Shown here in pieces: positions 22,501 to 33,522 of a DNA stretch of 64,000 nt. This DNA is from Pseudomonas paeninsulae (lineage in GTDB: Bacteria > Pseudomonadota > Gammaproteobacteria > Pseudomonadales > Pseudomonadaceae): the NCBI RefSeq assembly GCF_035621475.1, contig NZ_CP141799.1:4576501-4640500 (forward strand), written 5' to 3'. Positions within the stretch are counted from its first letter, which is position 1, and each line of letters begins with the position of its first letter. A model generated the notes under the pieces. The model had not been told where the DNA came from and ran no database searches. It worked only from the letters and a program-made list of their open reading frames with translations. Both the position numbers and the translations under genes were made by a program.

Positions 22501-23009
22501 ACAAGACCTTCGTCACCGACCAGCTGGTCAACTGGTCGCTGAACGACACCGTCACCCGGGTGATCATCAAGATCGGCGTGGCTTACGAGACCGACCTGGA
22601 GCTGGCGCGCAAGCTGATGCTGCAAGCGGCCGAGGAAAATCCACGGGTGCTGCGCGATCCCGAGCCGCTGCTGTTTTTCCTGACCATCAGCCCCAGCACC
22701 TTCGACTACGAGTTGCGCTTCCATGTGCGCGAACTGGGCGACCGCAATGCCTCCACCGATGAAATCCTCACCCGCATCGCCTTGACCTTCCGCGAAAACG
22801 ACGTCGAGATGGCCTTCAACCAGGTCGAAGTCATGGTCAAGAACCTGCAGGGCCAGGAACTCAACCTGGGCACCGGCAAGAGCACGCTCGGCGAACCCGC
22901 CAAGCCCGACCCCGAGGCCGTGCACAAACCCACACTTAAACTCGAATCCGAACCTGAAGCCGACCAGGATCCGATCACCCCAACGACGCCTGGTATCGAT
23001 CCGACGTAA
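19599..23009 (+). CDS. mscK: Potassium-dependent mechanosensitive channel MscK (KefA)
   Basis: 1136 residues, close to E. coli MscK. A signal peptide (LVVLLLGLCLSTPLSLAAES) leads a long periplasmic alpha-helical domain rich in Gln, Leu and Glu (residues about 30-470). Multiple membrane segments follow, then the C-terminal MscS-type pore and beta domain (GLGFGLQEIFANFISGLIIL, FERPVRIGDVV, IIVPNKTFVTDQL). The hydrophilic tail past about residue 1100 is acidic and Pro-rich. It opens under membrane tension to release osmolytes. It lies just after nhaP2, an osmotic-stress pairing. Confidence 0.94.
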   Translation: MPSLRPYLVVLLLGLCLSTPLSLAAESPKSADVQRNLENLAERKMPETEQLALKQTLEKTLELLNQQTYSEKRLVDLKQQLEQAPQLINEAQRELTRLKASQATPVTPRYADTAVPQLEQLLSERNVQLNDWQKQIIDANSLIITAQTRPERAQGEISSNQTRIQEINTALKNGKDANKALTTERRDLLNAELAALNAQTQLRREELAGNSLLQDLGSSQRDLLDERIKRLEQELLELQSLVNEKRRAQSEKTVAEQSIEAKKAGSDKLLTSVSTRNLKLSDYLLRSTERLNQLTQQNLQTRQQLDALNQSDQALDEQIGVLQGSLLLSKILYQQKQALPKLTLDKGLADEIADIRLYQFELTQQREQLSNPGDYVEQLLAKQPAENVTAELRATLFELMSTRRELLNRLNRELNALLNESITLQLNQKQLQSTAGALRATLDEQMFWIPSNKPLDLDWFKSVPRLLERQIADLPWGSNLRELGAGLVERPLLFLPLLLLIGLLLWKRSYLYLKLSELHQDISHFKRDSQLHTPLAVFLNMLLALPGTLFLALCGFALQMDARGQNANLGAAMFEMAQAWLVFYTVYRILAPGGVAELHFRWPRAQVNFLHRQIRYLGLVVLALAGVVAVAEHQPASLADDVIGIAVVLGCYCLMAWMLHKLLLSGPAREQASAFRIFLGLLFSLLPLALIIAVGFGYYYTALKLSDRLIDTLYLLIIWLFVEAAFVRGLGVAARRLAYQRATAKRLAQQASEGESGDVVIEEPTLDIEQVNQQSLRLIRLALLGIFIAGLYWVWADLISVFAYMDNISLYEYSSGSGENASLVPISLSDLLSALIIVGITVALARNLPGLLEVLVLSRLHLAQGSAYATTTLLSYAIVAIGFVVTLSTLGVSWDKLQWLVAALSVGLGFGLQEIFANFISGLIILFERPVRIGDVVTIGNLSGTVSKIRIRATTITDFDRKEIIVPNKTFVTDQLVNWSLNDTVTRVIIKIGVAYETDLELARKLMLQAAEENPRVLRDPEPLLFFLTISPSTFDYELRFHVRELGDRNASTDEILTRIALTFRENDVEMAFNQVEVMVKNLQGQELNLGTGKSTLGEPAKPDPEAVHKPTLKLESEPEADQDPITPTTPGIDPT

Positions 23010-25242
<2,233 letters not shown>

Positions 25243-25473
25243 CGGTCATCTCCTTCACGAAAACCCGAGCCTAACTGGCCAATGGCCGGCTGACACAGAG
25301 ACAGTGCACGAGCAGAGCAGCGGTACAGCCTTATCTATTAAACCGAAAAGGCATATAAACCTTCTCAAACATTCTTAGACTCTCTAAGCCGCAACCCTTA
25401 TCTTCAGCGCCTCGCGTGGCCGCCCTTGAGCGTGCCCGCTACCTCACACAAGATTCGCACGCTAAGGACGTTC

Positions 25474-27270
25474 ATGTTCTGGGACTCGCTACCCCTGCCC
25501 TTGCTGTTTGTCGGCGCCCTGCTGGTCTGGCTGCTGTATGCCTTCGTGCGCGAGAAGTGGAGCCCGGACATAGTCGCGGCGATTGCCGTGGCGGCGCTGC
25601 TGGTCACCCAGTTGCTCGAACCCAAGGAAGTCCTCAGCGTGCTGAGCAACTCGGCGCCGGTGACCATCGCCTGCATGTTCGTACTGTCGGCCGCCCTGGA
25701 GCGCACCGGCTGCATCGACGCCCTGGGCAACTGGCTGGGCAACCTGGTTGGCACCAGCCCGATTCGCGTACTCACCGGCCTGACGCTCACCGCCCTGGTG
25801 ATTTCCGCCTGCCTGAACAACACCCCGGTGGTGGCCATCCTGACCCCGGTGGCCATCGCCCTGGCCCGCCGCGCCAACACCCTGCCATCGAAGCTGCTGA
25901 TCCCGCTGTCCTACGCCACCATCCTCGGCGGCACCCTGACCATGATCGGCACCTCGACCAACATCCTGGTCGACGGCGTGGCACGCAAGGCTGGCCTGGA
26001 GCCCTTCGGCATCTTCGAGATCACTGGCGCCGGACTGATCCTCGCCACGGTCGGCATGCTCTACTTGCTGACCATCGGCCGCCATCTGCTGCCGGATCGG
26101 GAAACCCTGTCCAAGCAATTGCGCCCCGACCTCGATCGCACCTTCATGACCGAGCTGCTGGTGCCACACGGCTCGCCGGTGATCGGCAAGACCTTGAGCG
26201 AGGCCAACCTCAACGGCGGCAACGGCTTGCAGGTGCTCAAGCTGTTTCGCGAGGATCAGGAGCTGACCGAGCCGGGCCACGACACCCCGCTCGCCAGCGG
26301 CGACCGCTTGCTGCTGCATGGCCAGGTGAAAAACGTGGTGGAGCTGCGTGAAAGCGGCCATCTGACCTTCAACCGCGGCGACGCCTTCGAGACCATCAGC
26401 AGCCACGACGTGATCCTCGCCGAGGCCATAGTCGGGCGCAATTCACGCTACAGCCACCGGCCCATGCGCGACCTCGACCTGACCGCGCGCTACGGCATCG
26501 CCGTGCTCGCCGTGCACCGCCAGGATGAGAATATCCAGGGCAACCTCGACGACTTCGAGCTGCAATTCGGCGACGTGATGCTGGTCGAGGGCACCCCAGC
26601 GCAAATCAAACGTTTCGCCGACAATGGCGAACTGATCAGCCTCAACGCCGTGCAGGAGCGCGCCTTCCGCCGCGACAAGGCACCGATTGCGATCATTGCC
26701 ACGTTGTCGGTGATGCTGCTCGCCGCCTTCGGCGTGATGCCCATCGAAGGCCTGGCGATCATCGGCGCGGTGACCGTGCTGGCAACCCGCTGCCTGGACG
26801 TGGAAGACGCCTACAAGGCAGTGGACTGGAAGATCCTCAGCCTGATCTTCGGCATGCTGGCGATCAGCATCGCCATGGACAAGGTCGGCCTGGTCAAGCT
26901 GATGGTGGAGAACGTCATGGGCCTGATGCCTTGGGCCGGGCCACTGCTGATGCTGTCGTTCATCTACCTGTTCACCTCGATCCTCACCGAGATGCTGTCG
27001 AATAACGCCGTGGCGGTATTGGTCACCCCCATCGCCATCGGCCTGGCCCAGCACCTGGGCGTCGATCCACGGCCCTTCGTGGTGGCGGTGATGTTCGCCG
27101 CCAGCGCCAGCTTCGCCACGCCCATCGGCTACCAGACCAACACCTTCGTCTACAACGCCGGTGGCTACCGCTTCACCGACTTCATGAAGATCGGCATTCC
27201 ACTCAATCTGCTGCTCTGGGTGGTCGCCAGCTTCGTCATCCCCTGGTTCTGGCCACTGACGCCGGTGTGA
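25474..27270 (+). CDS. SLC13 (DASS) family permease with two TrkA-C domains
   Basis: 598 residues from the ATG at 25474, preceded by AAGGA at 25464-25468; a GTG at 25426 would extend it by 16 codons. Two membrane halves flank a hydrophilic centre carrying two TrkA-C (RCK_C) domains (VIGKTLSEANLNGGNGLQVL and the segment near NSRYSHRPMRDLDL). The transport motifs GTSTNILVDG in the first half and SNNAVAVLVTPIAIGL in the second are those of divalent-anion:Na+ symporters. The substrate may be sulfate, phosphate or a dicarboxylate. The next gene is metY, so a sulfur role is possible but unproved. Confidence 0.88.
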   Translation: MFWDSLPLPLLFVGALLVWLLYAFVREKWSPDIVAAIAVAALLVTQLLEPKEVLSVLSNSAPVTIACMFVLSAALERTGCIDALGNWLGNLVGTSPIRVLTGLTLTALVISACLNNTPVVAILTPVAIALARRANTLPSKLLIPLSYATILGGTLTMIGTSTNILVDGVARKAGLEPFGIFEITGAGLILATVGMLYLLTIGRHLLPDRETLSKQLRPDLDRTFMTELLVPHGSPVIGKTLSEANLNGGNGLQVLKLFREDQELTEPGHDTPLASGDRLLLHGQVKNVVELRESGHLTFNRGDAFETISSHDVILAEAIVGRNSRYSHRPMRDLDLTARYGIAVLAVHRQDENIQGNLDDFELQFGDVMLVEGTPAQIKRFADNGELISLNAVQERAFRRDKAPIAIIATLSVMLLAAFGVMPIEGLAIIGAVTVLATRCLDVEDAYKAVDWKILSLIFGMLAISIAMDKVGLVKLMVENVMGLMPWAGPLLMLSFIYLFTSILTEMLSNNAVAVLVTPIAIGLAQHLGVDPRPFVVAVMFAASASFATPIGYQTNTFVYNAGGYRFTDFMKIGIPLNLLLWVVASFVIPWFWPLTPV

Positions 27271-27400
27271 GCGATTGCGCGACATCTGGTCCGCATCAAT
27301 TGAGCTGATGTCGCTGCAATTTTATTGCCGCAGATCATTGACCCGGATTGGCCTCCCTCGCCATGCTGCGCCTCTTTCAATCGCCTGAAGGAACGCCCGC

Positions 27401-28678
27401 ATGAAACTGGAAACCCTGGTCATCCACGCCGGCTACAGCCCCGACCCGACGACCAAGGCGGTGGCGGTGCCGATCTACCAGACCACCTCCTACGCCTTCG
27501 ACGACACCCAGCACGGCGCCGACCTGTTCGACCTCAAGGTCGCCGGCAACATCTACACGCGGATCATGAACCCCACCACCGACGTCCTGGAAAAGCGCGT
27601 GGCGGCCCTGGAAAACGGGGTCGGCGCGCTGGCCGTGGCTTCCGGCATGGCGGCCATTACCTATGCCATCCAGACCATTGCCGAAGTCGGCGACAACATC
27701 GTCTCGGTGGCCAAGCTGTATGGCGGCACCTACAACCTGTTCGCCCACACCCTGCCGCGCCAGGGCATCGAAGTGCGCTTCGCCGCCCATGACGACATCG
27801 CGGCCCTGGAAGCGTTGATCGACGATAAAACCAAGGCGGTGTTCTGCGAGTCCATCGGCAACCCGGCCGGCAACATCATCGACCTGCAAGCGCTGGCCGA
27901 CGCGGCCCACCGCCATGGCGTGCCGCTGATTGTCGACAACACCGTGGCCACGCCGATGCTCTGCCGGCCGTTCGAACACGGCGCCGACATCGTGGTGCAC
28001 TCGCTGACCAAGTACATGGGCGGCCACGGCACCAGCATCGGCGGCATCGTGGTCGACTCCGGCAAGTTCCCCTGGGCCCAGCACCCGGAGCGCTTCGCCC
28101 TGCTCAACACCCCGGACGCCTCCTACCACGGCGTGACCTACACCGAGGCCTTCGGCCCGGCCGCCTTCATCGGCCGCTGCCGGGTGGTGCCGCTGCGCAA
28201 CATGGGCGCGGCCATCTCACCCTTCAACTCCTTCCTGATCCTGCAAGGCCTGGAAACCCTGGCCCTGCGCATGGAGCGTCACTGCGAGAACGCGCTCAAG
28301 GTGGCTGAATTCCTCAAGGCACACCCGCAGGTGGCCTGGGTGAAGTACGCCGGCCTGAGCGATCATCCCGAGCATGAGCTGGCGCAAAAATACTGCCAAG
28401 GCAAACCGGCCTCGATCCTATCCTTCGGCATCGTCGGCGGCCAGGCGGCCGGCGCGCGCTTTATCGATGCGCTCAAACTGGTGGTGCGCCTGGTCAACAT
28501 CGGCGACGCCAAGTCGCTGGCCTGCCATCCGGCGTCCACCACCCACCGCCAGCTCAACGACGAGGAACTGGCCAAGGCCGGGGTGCCGCGCGACATGGTG
28601 CGCCTGTCGGTCGGCATCGAACACAGCGACGACATTCTTGCCGACCTGCAACAGGCACTGCAGGCCGCCGGGGATTGA
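27401..28678 (+). CDS. metY: O-acetylhomoserine aminocarboxypropyltransferase (sulfhydrylase)
   Basis: 425 residues. A PLP enzyme that makes homocysteine from O-acetylhomoserine and sulfide. The start [24 protein letters not shown] segment and [10 protein letters not shown] are typical of MetY. The PLP lysine lies in [11 protein letters not shown] (about K204), and the C-terminal [23 protein letters not shown] matches the family. Cytoplasmic. It lies 130 bp after the SLC13 gene; no riboswitch was recognised in that gap. Confidence 0.95.
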   Translation: MKLETLVIHAGYSPDPTTKAVAVPIYQTTSYAFDDTQHGADLFDLKVAGNIYTRIMNPTTDVLEKRVAALENGVGALAVASGMAAITYAIQTIAEVGDNIVSVAKLYGGTYNLFAHTLPRQGIEVRFAAHDDIAALEALIDDKTKAVFCESIGNPAGNIIDLQALADAAHRHGVPLIVDNTVATPMLCRPFEHGADIVVHSLTKYMGGHGTSIGGIVVDSGKFPWAQHPERFALLNTPDASYHGVTYTEAFGPAAFIGRCRVVPLRNMGAAISPFNSFLILQGLETLALRMERHCENALKVAEFLKAHPQVAWVKYAGLSDHPEHELAQKYCQGKPASILSFGIVGGQAAGARFIDALKLVVRLVNIGDAKSLACHPASTTHRQLNDEELAKAGVPRDMVRLSVGIEHSDDILADLQQALQAAGD

Positions 28679-28756
28679 AGGTCACCCGGCGGGATCAGCC
28701 TTGATAAGTGCACCGGTCGACTCCAGATAAGGGCTATCCCGTCTCTGGAGTCGCTC

Positions 28757-29191
28757 ATGTCCAACCCGCTGCTGATCCCCTGCCCAAGCTGCAATGGCCT
28801 CAACCGCATCCCCGCCGAGCGCCTGGGCGACAATCCGCGCTGCGGGCGCTGCAAGCATGCAGTGGTGGCGAGTACACCGTTCGAACTGACCCAGGCCAAC
28901 TTCGCCAGCCAGCTCAAGGGCGACCTGCCGTTGCTGGTGGATGTCTGGGCCGACTGGTGTGGCCCCTGCAAGGCCTTCGCGCCGACTTTCAACCAGGCGG
29001 CCAGCCAACTGCAGGGCCGCTGTCGCCTGGGCAAGCTGGACAGCGAGGCCAACCCGCAACTGTCCAGCCAACTGGGCATTCGCTCGATCCCCAGCCTGAT
29101 CCTGTTCAAGGGCGGTCTTGAAGTGGCCCGCCAGAGTGGGGCGCTGCCGCTGCCGCAATTACTCGGTTGGTTGCGTGAGCAAGGTGTCTGA
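28757..29191 (+). CDS. trxC: Thioredoxin 2 with N-terminal zinc finger
   Basis: 144 residues. The N-terminal zinc ribbon uses C9, C12, C29 and C32. The thioredoxin domain follows with the active site WCGPC (C68 and C71) and the cis-proline loop RSIPSL. It reduces disulfides in oxidative stress. The gap after metY is 78 bp, so it may be transcribed separately. Confidence 0.95.
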   Translation: MSNPLLIPCPSCNGLNRIPAERLGDNPRCGRCKHAVVASTPFELTQANFASQLKGDLPLLVDVWADWCGPCKAFAPTFNQAASQLQGRCRLGKLDSEANPQLSSQLGIRSIPSLILFKGGLEVARQSGALPLPQLLGWLREQGV

Positions 29192-29284
29192 ACGAATCGG
29201 TCAATCCGCGGCTGGCATTGCGGTCATTACCCAACGGCCGCTCAACCTTTAAGTTGACCTGACCATCACCCAGGGAGCCGAACA

Positions 29285-29734
29285 ATGCCGATGCCGATGC
29301 CTATTGAACTGGTGCGCCAACTCACCGAAGAGCAGATCGCCTTCGTTAAACGTAGCGGTCTCAAGGCCGAAGTGCTCGAACCGGGCCACGTGCGTCTGTG
29401 TATGCCGCTTACCGGTAACCAGAACCATATCGGCAGCATGTACGCCGGCGCACTCTTCACCCTGGCGGAGATCCCCGGTGGTGCACTGTTTCTCACCAGC
29501 TTCGACAGCCAGCGCTTCTACCCGGTGATCAAGGAAATGAACCTGCGCTTTCGCCGTCCGGCCTTGGCCGATATTCACGTCGAGGCCCGGCTCGATGCCG
29601 AGCAGATCGACCGGCTGCAGAGCGAGGCGCAATCCAAGGGCAAGGCCGATTACCTGCTGGAATTGCAGCTGACCGACGCCAGTGGCGAAATAGTGGCCGA
29701 GAGTCGCGGCCTCTATCAATTACGTGTTCACTGA
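29285..29734 (+). CDS. Hotdog-fold thioesterase, PaaI/YiiD-like
   Basis: 149 residues. The hotdog core is visible as GNQNHIGSMYAGALFTLAEIPGG with the following beta strands (INPVIKEMNLRFRRPAL-like region, reading YPVIKEMNLRFRRPALADIH). Members hydrolyse acyl-CoA or acyl-ACP thioesters. The substrate is unknown. The gene starts with MPMPMP, so the exact start may be the first or second ATG. It is followed 86 bp later by the universal stress gene. Confidence 0.82.
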   Translation: MPMPMPIELVRQLTEEQIAFVKRSGLKAEVLEPGHVRLCMPLTGNQNHIGSMYAGALFTLAEIPGGALFLTSFDSQRFYPVIKEMNLRFRRPALADIHVEARLDAEQIDRLQSEAQSKGKADYLLELQLTDASGEIVAESRGLYQLRVH

Positions 29735-29820
29735 CGCCTGGCCTTGCCTTGAATCAAAAGAACGACTATTGCTTGATGGATAATAAATCGCCGACATCCA
29801 TCGGCCGGAGATTTGCCCCA

Positions 29821-30618
29821 ATGTTCACCCATATCCTGATTGCCCATGATTTGCGCGACACGGCCGATATGGCCCTGTGCCGCGCCACCCAGCTGGCGCA
29901 GCAGCACAACGCCAAGCTGACGATATTGCACGTTCTCGATCCCACCCAGAGCAGCAAGGAGCACGAGCAGGCCCAGCAGTCTCTGGACCGCAGCCTGACC
30001 CGATACGCCCCGCCGGGCAGCAAACTGCGCCTGATCAGCGGTAAACCTTCCGAGATGGTGCTGCAGCAAGTGCAGGAACTGGGTTGCGACCTGCTGGTAC
30101 TCGGCGCCCACCATCAGCGCCATGATTTCTTCTCCGGCACCAGCCTGGACCGTATCGCCAGGAACTGCAGCGTGCCGCTGCTGCTGGTGGCGCGCAATGA
30201 ACCCCAGCCCTACCAGCGCGCCCTCGCCGCCATCGACTTCTCCCTCTGCGCTTGCAGCGCACTGGAGCAGGCCTATCGCCTGCTGCCAGCAACGGCCGAA
30301 CTGCATGCACTGCACGTGTTCGAGCCGGACAAGGGCACGGCCAAGCAAGTCGAGGCGCAGTTGCAGATCCAGCGCGCCTTGATCGACCAGCTGCTGCAGG
30401 ACGAAGCACAGATCCTGCCCGCCGATGGTCCGAGCCTGACCCATTCGGTGCAACAAGGCGGCATTCTGCGCAAACTGCAGGAACAGCTGAAAACCCGCCG
30501 CAGCGAGCTGTTGGTACTCGGCAGCCATGGCCGCAGCGCCTTTTCCCAGGCATTGCTCGGCAGCCTGGCGCAGCATTTCCTGCACAAGGCGCCCTGCGAC
30601 ATTCTGGTCGTGCGCTAA
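29821..30618 (+). CDS. Universal stress protein, tandem Usp domains
   Basis: 265 residues from the ATG at 29821, which has GGAG at 29807-29810; an in-frame upstream TTG is less likely. Two Usp domains are fused. The first (residues 1-140) starts MFTHILIAHDLRDTADMALC and ends with LDRIARNCSVPLLLVAR. The second (145-265) ends VLGSHGRSAFSQALLGS and LHKAPCDILVVR. The GSHGRS nucleotide-binding motif is intact only in the second domain; the first has GAHHQRHDFFSG. Likely a cytoplasmic stress protein, corresponding to PA5027 by position. Confidence 0.9.
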   Translation: MFTHILIAHDLRDTADMALCRATQLAQQHNAKLTILHVLDPTQSSKEHEQAQQSLDRSLTRYAPPGSKLRLISGKPSEMVLQQVQELGCDLLVLGAHHQRHDFFSGTSLDRIARNCSVPLLLVARNEPQPYQRALAAIDFSLCACSALEQAYRLLPATAELHALHVFEPDKGTAKQVEAQLQIQRALIDQLLQDEAQILPADGPSLTHSVQQGGILRKLQEQLKTRRSELLVLGSHGRSAFSQALLGSLAQHFLHKAPCDILVVR

Positions 30619-30640
30619 ATAGCCATCAGCCGAACAAAAC

Positions 30641-30671
30641 AACAAAAAGGCGCCAGTGGCGCCTTTTTGTT
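30641..30671. terminator. Bidirectional terminator between the Usp and ParA-like genes
   Basis: A perfect 14-bp stem: AACAAAAAGGCGCC (30641-30654), a 3-base loop, and GGCGCCTTTTTGTT (30658-30671). T-rich on both strands, it can end transcription of the plus-strand Usp gene and of the minus-strand ATPase gene that converges on it. Confidence 0.92.
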
Positions 30672-30770
30672 GGCTATATCCCTGCTGAGGGTCGCAAGCC
30701 CAAGGCTCCGCCGCCCGTTACCCGTCGATACCTGGCGGGGGTTTACCCGCTTGGTCGTGACTCAGCCCGT

Positions 30771-31544
30771 TCAATCGGCCGCATTGAGCAAGTCGTGCAA
30801 TTCGACGAACTGCTGGGTCAACTTGTGCCGCGCATCCAGATAGATCAACGGCGTGCAGACCTGGTGCGATTCACGCATGCGCACCGAACTCATCAGATTC
30901 ACCGGCAACACCGGCAAGCCCTCCGCGATCAGTTCATCGAGCAACTGCTGCGGTAAGGTTGCACGGGGCTGGAACTGGTTGACCACGATGCCCTCGACCT
31001 CCAGCCCTTCGTTGTGGTCTTCCTTGAGTTCCTCGATTTCCTGCAACAGGCCGTACAGGGCCTGCCGCGAGAAACTGTCACAGTCGAAGGGGATCAACAC
31101 CCGATCAGCGGCGATCAACGCGGAAACCGTGTAGAAATTCAACGCAGGCGGTGTATCCAGGTAAATCCGGTCGTAATCCCCGGCCAGCTCATCGAGCAAT
31201 TTGCGCAGCTTGTTGATCTTGTGTTTCGACTCCAGCTTGGGCTGCAAGTCGGCCAGTTCGGCCGTAGCCGTGACCACGTGCAGGTTGGCAAACGGCGTCT
31301 CGTAGATATCGACCCGGCCTTTCTTGGCAAAAGGGCCACTGGTCAGGCTGAGTTTGAAGAACTCGGCGATGCCCATGGGGATCTCATCGCCTGTCAGGCC
31401 GGTGAGGTAATGAGTGGAGTTGGCCTGGGAATCCAGATCGACCAATAGCGTGCGGTAGCCCTGCGAGGCACTTACTGCCGCCAGGTTGCAGGCAATGCTG
31501 GACTTGCCCACTCCGCCTTTCTGATTGAACACCACACGCCGCAT
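30771..31544 (-). CDS. ParA/Soj family ATPase (orphan)
   Basis: 257 residues. The deviant Walker A KGGVGKSS lies at residues 9-16 of MRRVVFNQKGGVGK. LLVDLDSQANSTHYLTG follows, and the Walker B region reads YDRIYLDTPPAL. No ParB partner is adjacent, so it is an orphan, as PA5028 is in P. aeruginosa. Such ATPases position protein clusters or DNA. It is the last core gene before the polyene cluster and is divergent from it. Confidence 0.92.
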   Translation of the reverse strand: MRRVVFNQKGGVGKSSIACNLAAVSASQGYRTLLVDLDSQANSTHYLTGLTGDEIPMGIAEFFKLSLTSGPFAKKGRVDIYETPFANLHVVTATAELADLQPKLESKHKINKLRKLLDELAGDYDRIYLDTPPALNFYTVSALIAADRVLIPFDCDSFSRQALYGLLQEIEELKEDHNEGLEVEGIVVNQFQPRATLPQQLLDELIAEGLPVLPVNLMSSVRMRESHQVCTPLIYLDARHKLTQQFVELHDLLNAAD

Positions 31545-31718
31545 GACAAACCTCCCTGATTTCGTTGGCCTTGGATTCTATGCAAAGCGCAGGACAAGGG
31601 CGAGGTCGGCGTCTGAAATCGCCCGCCCATCCATCAGAGGCATTCTGGCAAAGTTTGCGCAGAGGGCCGGCGACCTAGATAATGCGCTACTTCGCCATGG
31701 CAGCGCCGACAACTCAAC

Positions 31719-31734
31719 CTGTCGCGCGCGACAG
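31719..31734. promoter_or_regulatory. Perfect 16-bp palindrome upstream of the polyene operon
   Basis: CTGTCGCGCGCGACAG reads the same on both strands. It lies 49 bp before the first ATG of the cluster in the 239-bp gap shared with the ParA-like gene. It could be an operator for the operon. No regulator gene lies in the cluster, and no clear -10/-35 pair was recognised. Confidence 0.4.
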
Positions 31735-31783
31735 CCGCAGTTGACTAAGGACGCCCACAAGGGCCGGGAAAACGCTTGATGTG

Positions 31784-32497
31784 ATGCATTTCAGGATCGA
31801 GCAATGGCGTGCCTGGCCCCCCGGCCTGGAGAGCATTGATGACTGGCGCACCTGGTGCAAGGCACCTGTGCGCCTGGCTGACGGCCAGCAGCAACCGGAT
31901 GTCAGCTTCCTCCCGGCCATGCAACGCCGACGCCTCAGCCGCCTGGCGCGGATGCTGTTCCAGGTTGCCTGGCCGCTGGCTGACGCTTACCCGGCCTTGC
32001 CCCTGATCTTCGCCTCGCGCCACGGCGAAACACCGCGCACCCTGGCCATCCTCAGCGACCTGGCGCGCGACGAGCCCCTGTCGCCGACCCAGTTCAGCCT
32101 TTCGGTGCACAACGCCATCATCGGTCAATGGTCGATCCTGCGTGGCGACACCAGCGAGATGACCGCCGTGGCCGCTGCCGGCGATGGCCTCGAGCACGCC
32201 ATGCTGGAAGCCAGCATGCTACTCGGCGAGGGCGCTCCGGCAGTGCTGCTGGTCATCGCCGAGGAAACACCGCCTGCGCTGTATGCGCCCTATGTCGACG
32301 ACGTGCCTTTCCCCTACGCGGTGGCCTTGCTGCTCACCCCTGGCGACGACTGGCGCCTGCAACTGTGCAGCGGTGCCGGCCAAAAGGCCGCTTGGCCACA
32401 CCCCATCAGCCTGCTGCGTGCGCTCTGCAGCGGACAGCCGACCCTCGTGCATCACTGGAACAACCGTCAATGGACCTGGTCACACAACAAGGCCTGA
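31784..32497 (+). CDS. Ketosynthase-like protein of aryl polyene synthesis (chain-length-factor-like)
   Basis: 237 residues, about half the size of a normal ketosynthase. It matches the short 'beta-ketoacyl synthase, N-terminal like' family of aryl polyene clusters (VSFLPAMQRRRLSRLARMLF, then FASRHGE and SLSVHNAIIGQWSIL). No nucleophilic Cys is seen where active ketosynthases have TACSS, so it probably supports the full-length ketosynthase at 45293, as ApeC does with ApeO in Xenorhabdus. The ATG at 31784 is preferred over the GTG three bases earlier. It overlaps the next gene by 28 bp. Confidence 0.85.
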   Translation: MHFRIEQWRAWPPGLESIDDWRTWCKAPVRLADGQQQPDVSFLPAMQRRRLSRLARMLFQVAWPLADAYPALPLIFASRHGETPRTLAILSDLARDEPLSPTQFSLSVHNAIIGQWSILRGDTSEMTAVAAAGDGLEHAMLEASMLLGEGAPAVLLVIAEETPPALYAPYVDDVPFPYAVALLLTPGDDWRLQLCSGAGQKAAWPHPISLLRALCSGQPTLVHHWNNRQWTWSHNKA

Positions 32498-33300
32498 GCC
32501 CATACAGCGCGCCCCTCTGGTGGCGCCTGATCGCCACGGCGCTGAGCTTTGCCCTGTTCGGCATAGGCGGCGTGCTCCTGCGCGTATTGGTCTTTCCCGT
32601 ATTGGCCCTGCTGCCGGGCGACGCCCAGACGCACCGCTACCGCGCCCGCCGCGTGATCAGCTGGGTGTTCAGGGCTTTCATCCAGTTCATGTTCCGCAGC
32701 GGGGTGCTGACCTACGAGGTGCAAGGCGCCGAACGCCTGGGCCGGCCGGGCCAGTTGGTACTCGCCAACCACCCATCGCTGATCGACGTGGTGGCGCTGA
32801 TCGCCTTCATTCGCGATGCCAACTGCGTGGTCAAGCAGAGCCTGTGGGACAACCCCTGCATGCGCGGGCCGATTCGCGCCGCCCAGTACATCAGCAACAG
32901 CGGCAGCATGGACATGCTCGACGAGGCGGCCGCCGCCCTGCGCAGCGGCCAGACCCTGGTGATCTTCCCCGAAGGCACGCGCACCACACCGGGGCAGCCG
33001 CCCGAATTCCATAGAGGCGCGGCCGCCATCGCGCTACGCGGTGCGCGCGTCGTCACCCCGGTGACGATCAGCGTGACCCCCACCACGCTGACCAAGGCCG
33101 AGCCCTGGTACCGTATTCCGGCGCGGCGTTTCCATATTCGCCTGCGCGTGGGCGAAGATATCGACCCGCAACTGTTCAGCGCGCAGGGCGCGGCGCCCAT
33201 CGCCTCGCGTAAACTCAACGAATTCTTGCACCACCACTTCATTAAGGAGCTCGCCGTAGATGAGCGATTTACAGCTGGAAATCAAGCATCTGATCATTGA
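32470..33300 (+). CDS. Lysophospholipid acyltransferase (PlsC-like) of the polyene cluster
   Basis: 276 residues from the ATG at 32470 (MDLVTQQGLSPYSAPLWW), inside the end of the previous gene. A hydrophobic N-terminal segment (about 20-50) is followed by the acyltransferase motif NHPSLID (HX4D), then FPEGTRTTPG. It probably moves an acyl group onto a lipid or polyene-lipid acceptor at the inner membrane. The role in attaching the polyene to a lipid anchor is inferred from the cluster. The first ACP starts 41 bp before its stop. Confidence 0.88.
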   Translation: MDLVTQQGLSPYSAPLWWRLIATALSFALFGIGGVLLRVLVFPVLALLPGDAQTHRYRARRVISWVFRAFIQFMFRSGVLTYEVQGAERLGRPGQLVLANHPSLIDVVALIAFIRDANCVVKQSLWDNPCMRGPIRAAQYISNSGSMDMLDEAAAALRSGQTLVIFPEGTRTTPGQPPEFHRGAAAIALRGARVVTPVTISVTPTTLTKAEPWYRIPARRFHIRLRVGEDIDPQLFSAQGAAPIASRKLNEFLHHHFIKELAVDERFTAGNQASDH

Positions 33301-33520
33301 GGCCCTTGGCCTGGAAGACATGGTGGCCGCAGACATCGCCGCCGATCTGCCGCTGTTCGGCGAAGGGCTGGGACTGGACTCGGTGGACGCCCTGGAGCTG
33401 GGCCTGGCGATCCAGAAGCGCTTCGGCATCAAGATCGACGCCGAAGCCAAGGACACCCGTAAGCACTTTGCCAACGTGGCCAGCCTGACGGCCTTCGTTG
33501 CAGCACGGCAAACGGCCTGA
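33260..33520 (+). CDS. Acyl carrier protein 1 of the polyene cluster
   Basis: 86 residues, acidic, with the phosphopantetheine site LGLDSVDALEL (Ser41). It overlaps the acyltransferase gene by 41 bp and ends 2 bp before the second ACP. In characterised aryl polyene systems two ACPs (ApeE and ApeF) divide starter loading and chain extension; which one this is cannot be told from the sequence alone. Confidence 0.93.
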   Translation: MSDLQLEIKHLIIEALGLEDMVAADIAADLPLFGEGLGLDSVDALELGLAIQKRFGIKIDAEAKDTRKHFANVASLTAFVAARQTA

Positions 33521-33522
33521 GG

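Noticed and set aside
27271..27400. SAM or other riboswitch upstream of metY
   Set aside because: The 130-bp gap shows no conserved riboswitch core that I can recognise.
31545..31783. Short open frames in the gap before the polyene cluster
   Set aside because: There is no ribosome-binding site or recognisable protein, and the frames overlap the likely divergent promoter region.
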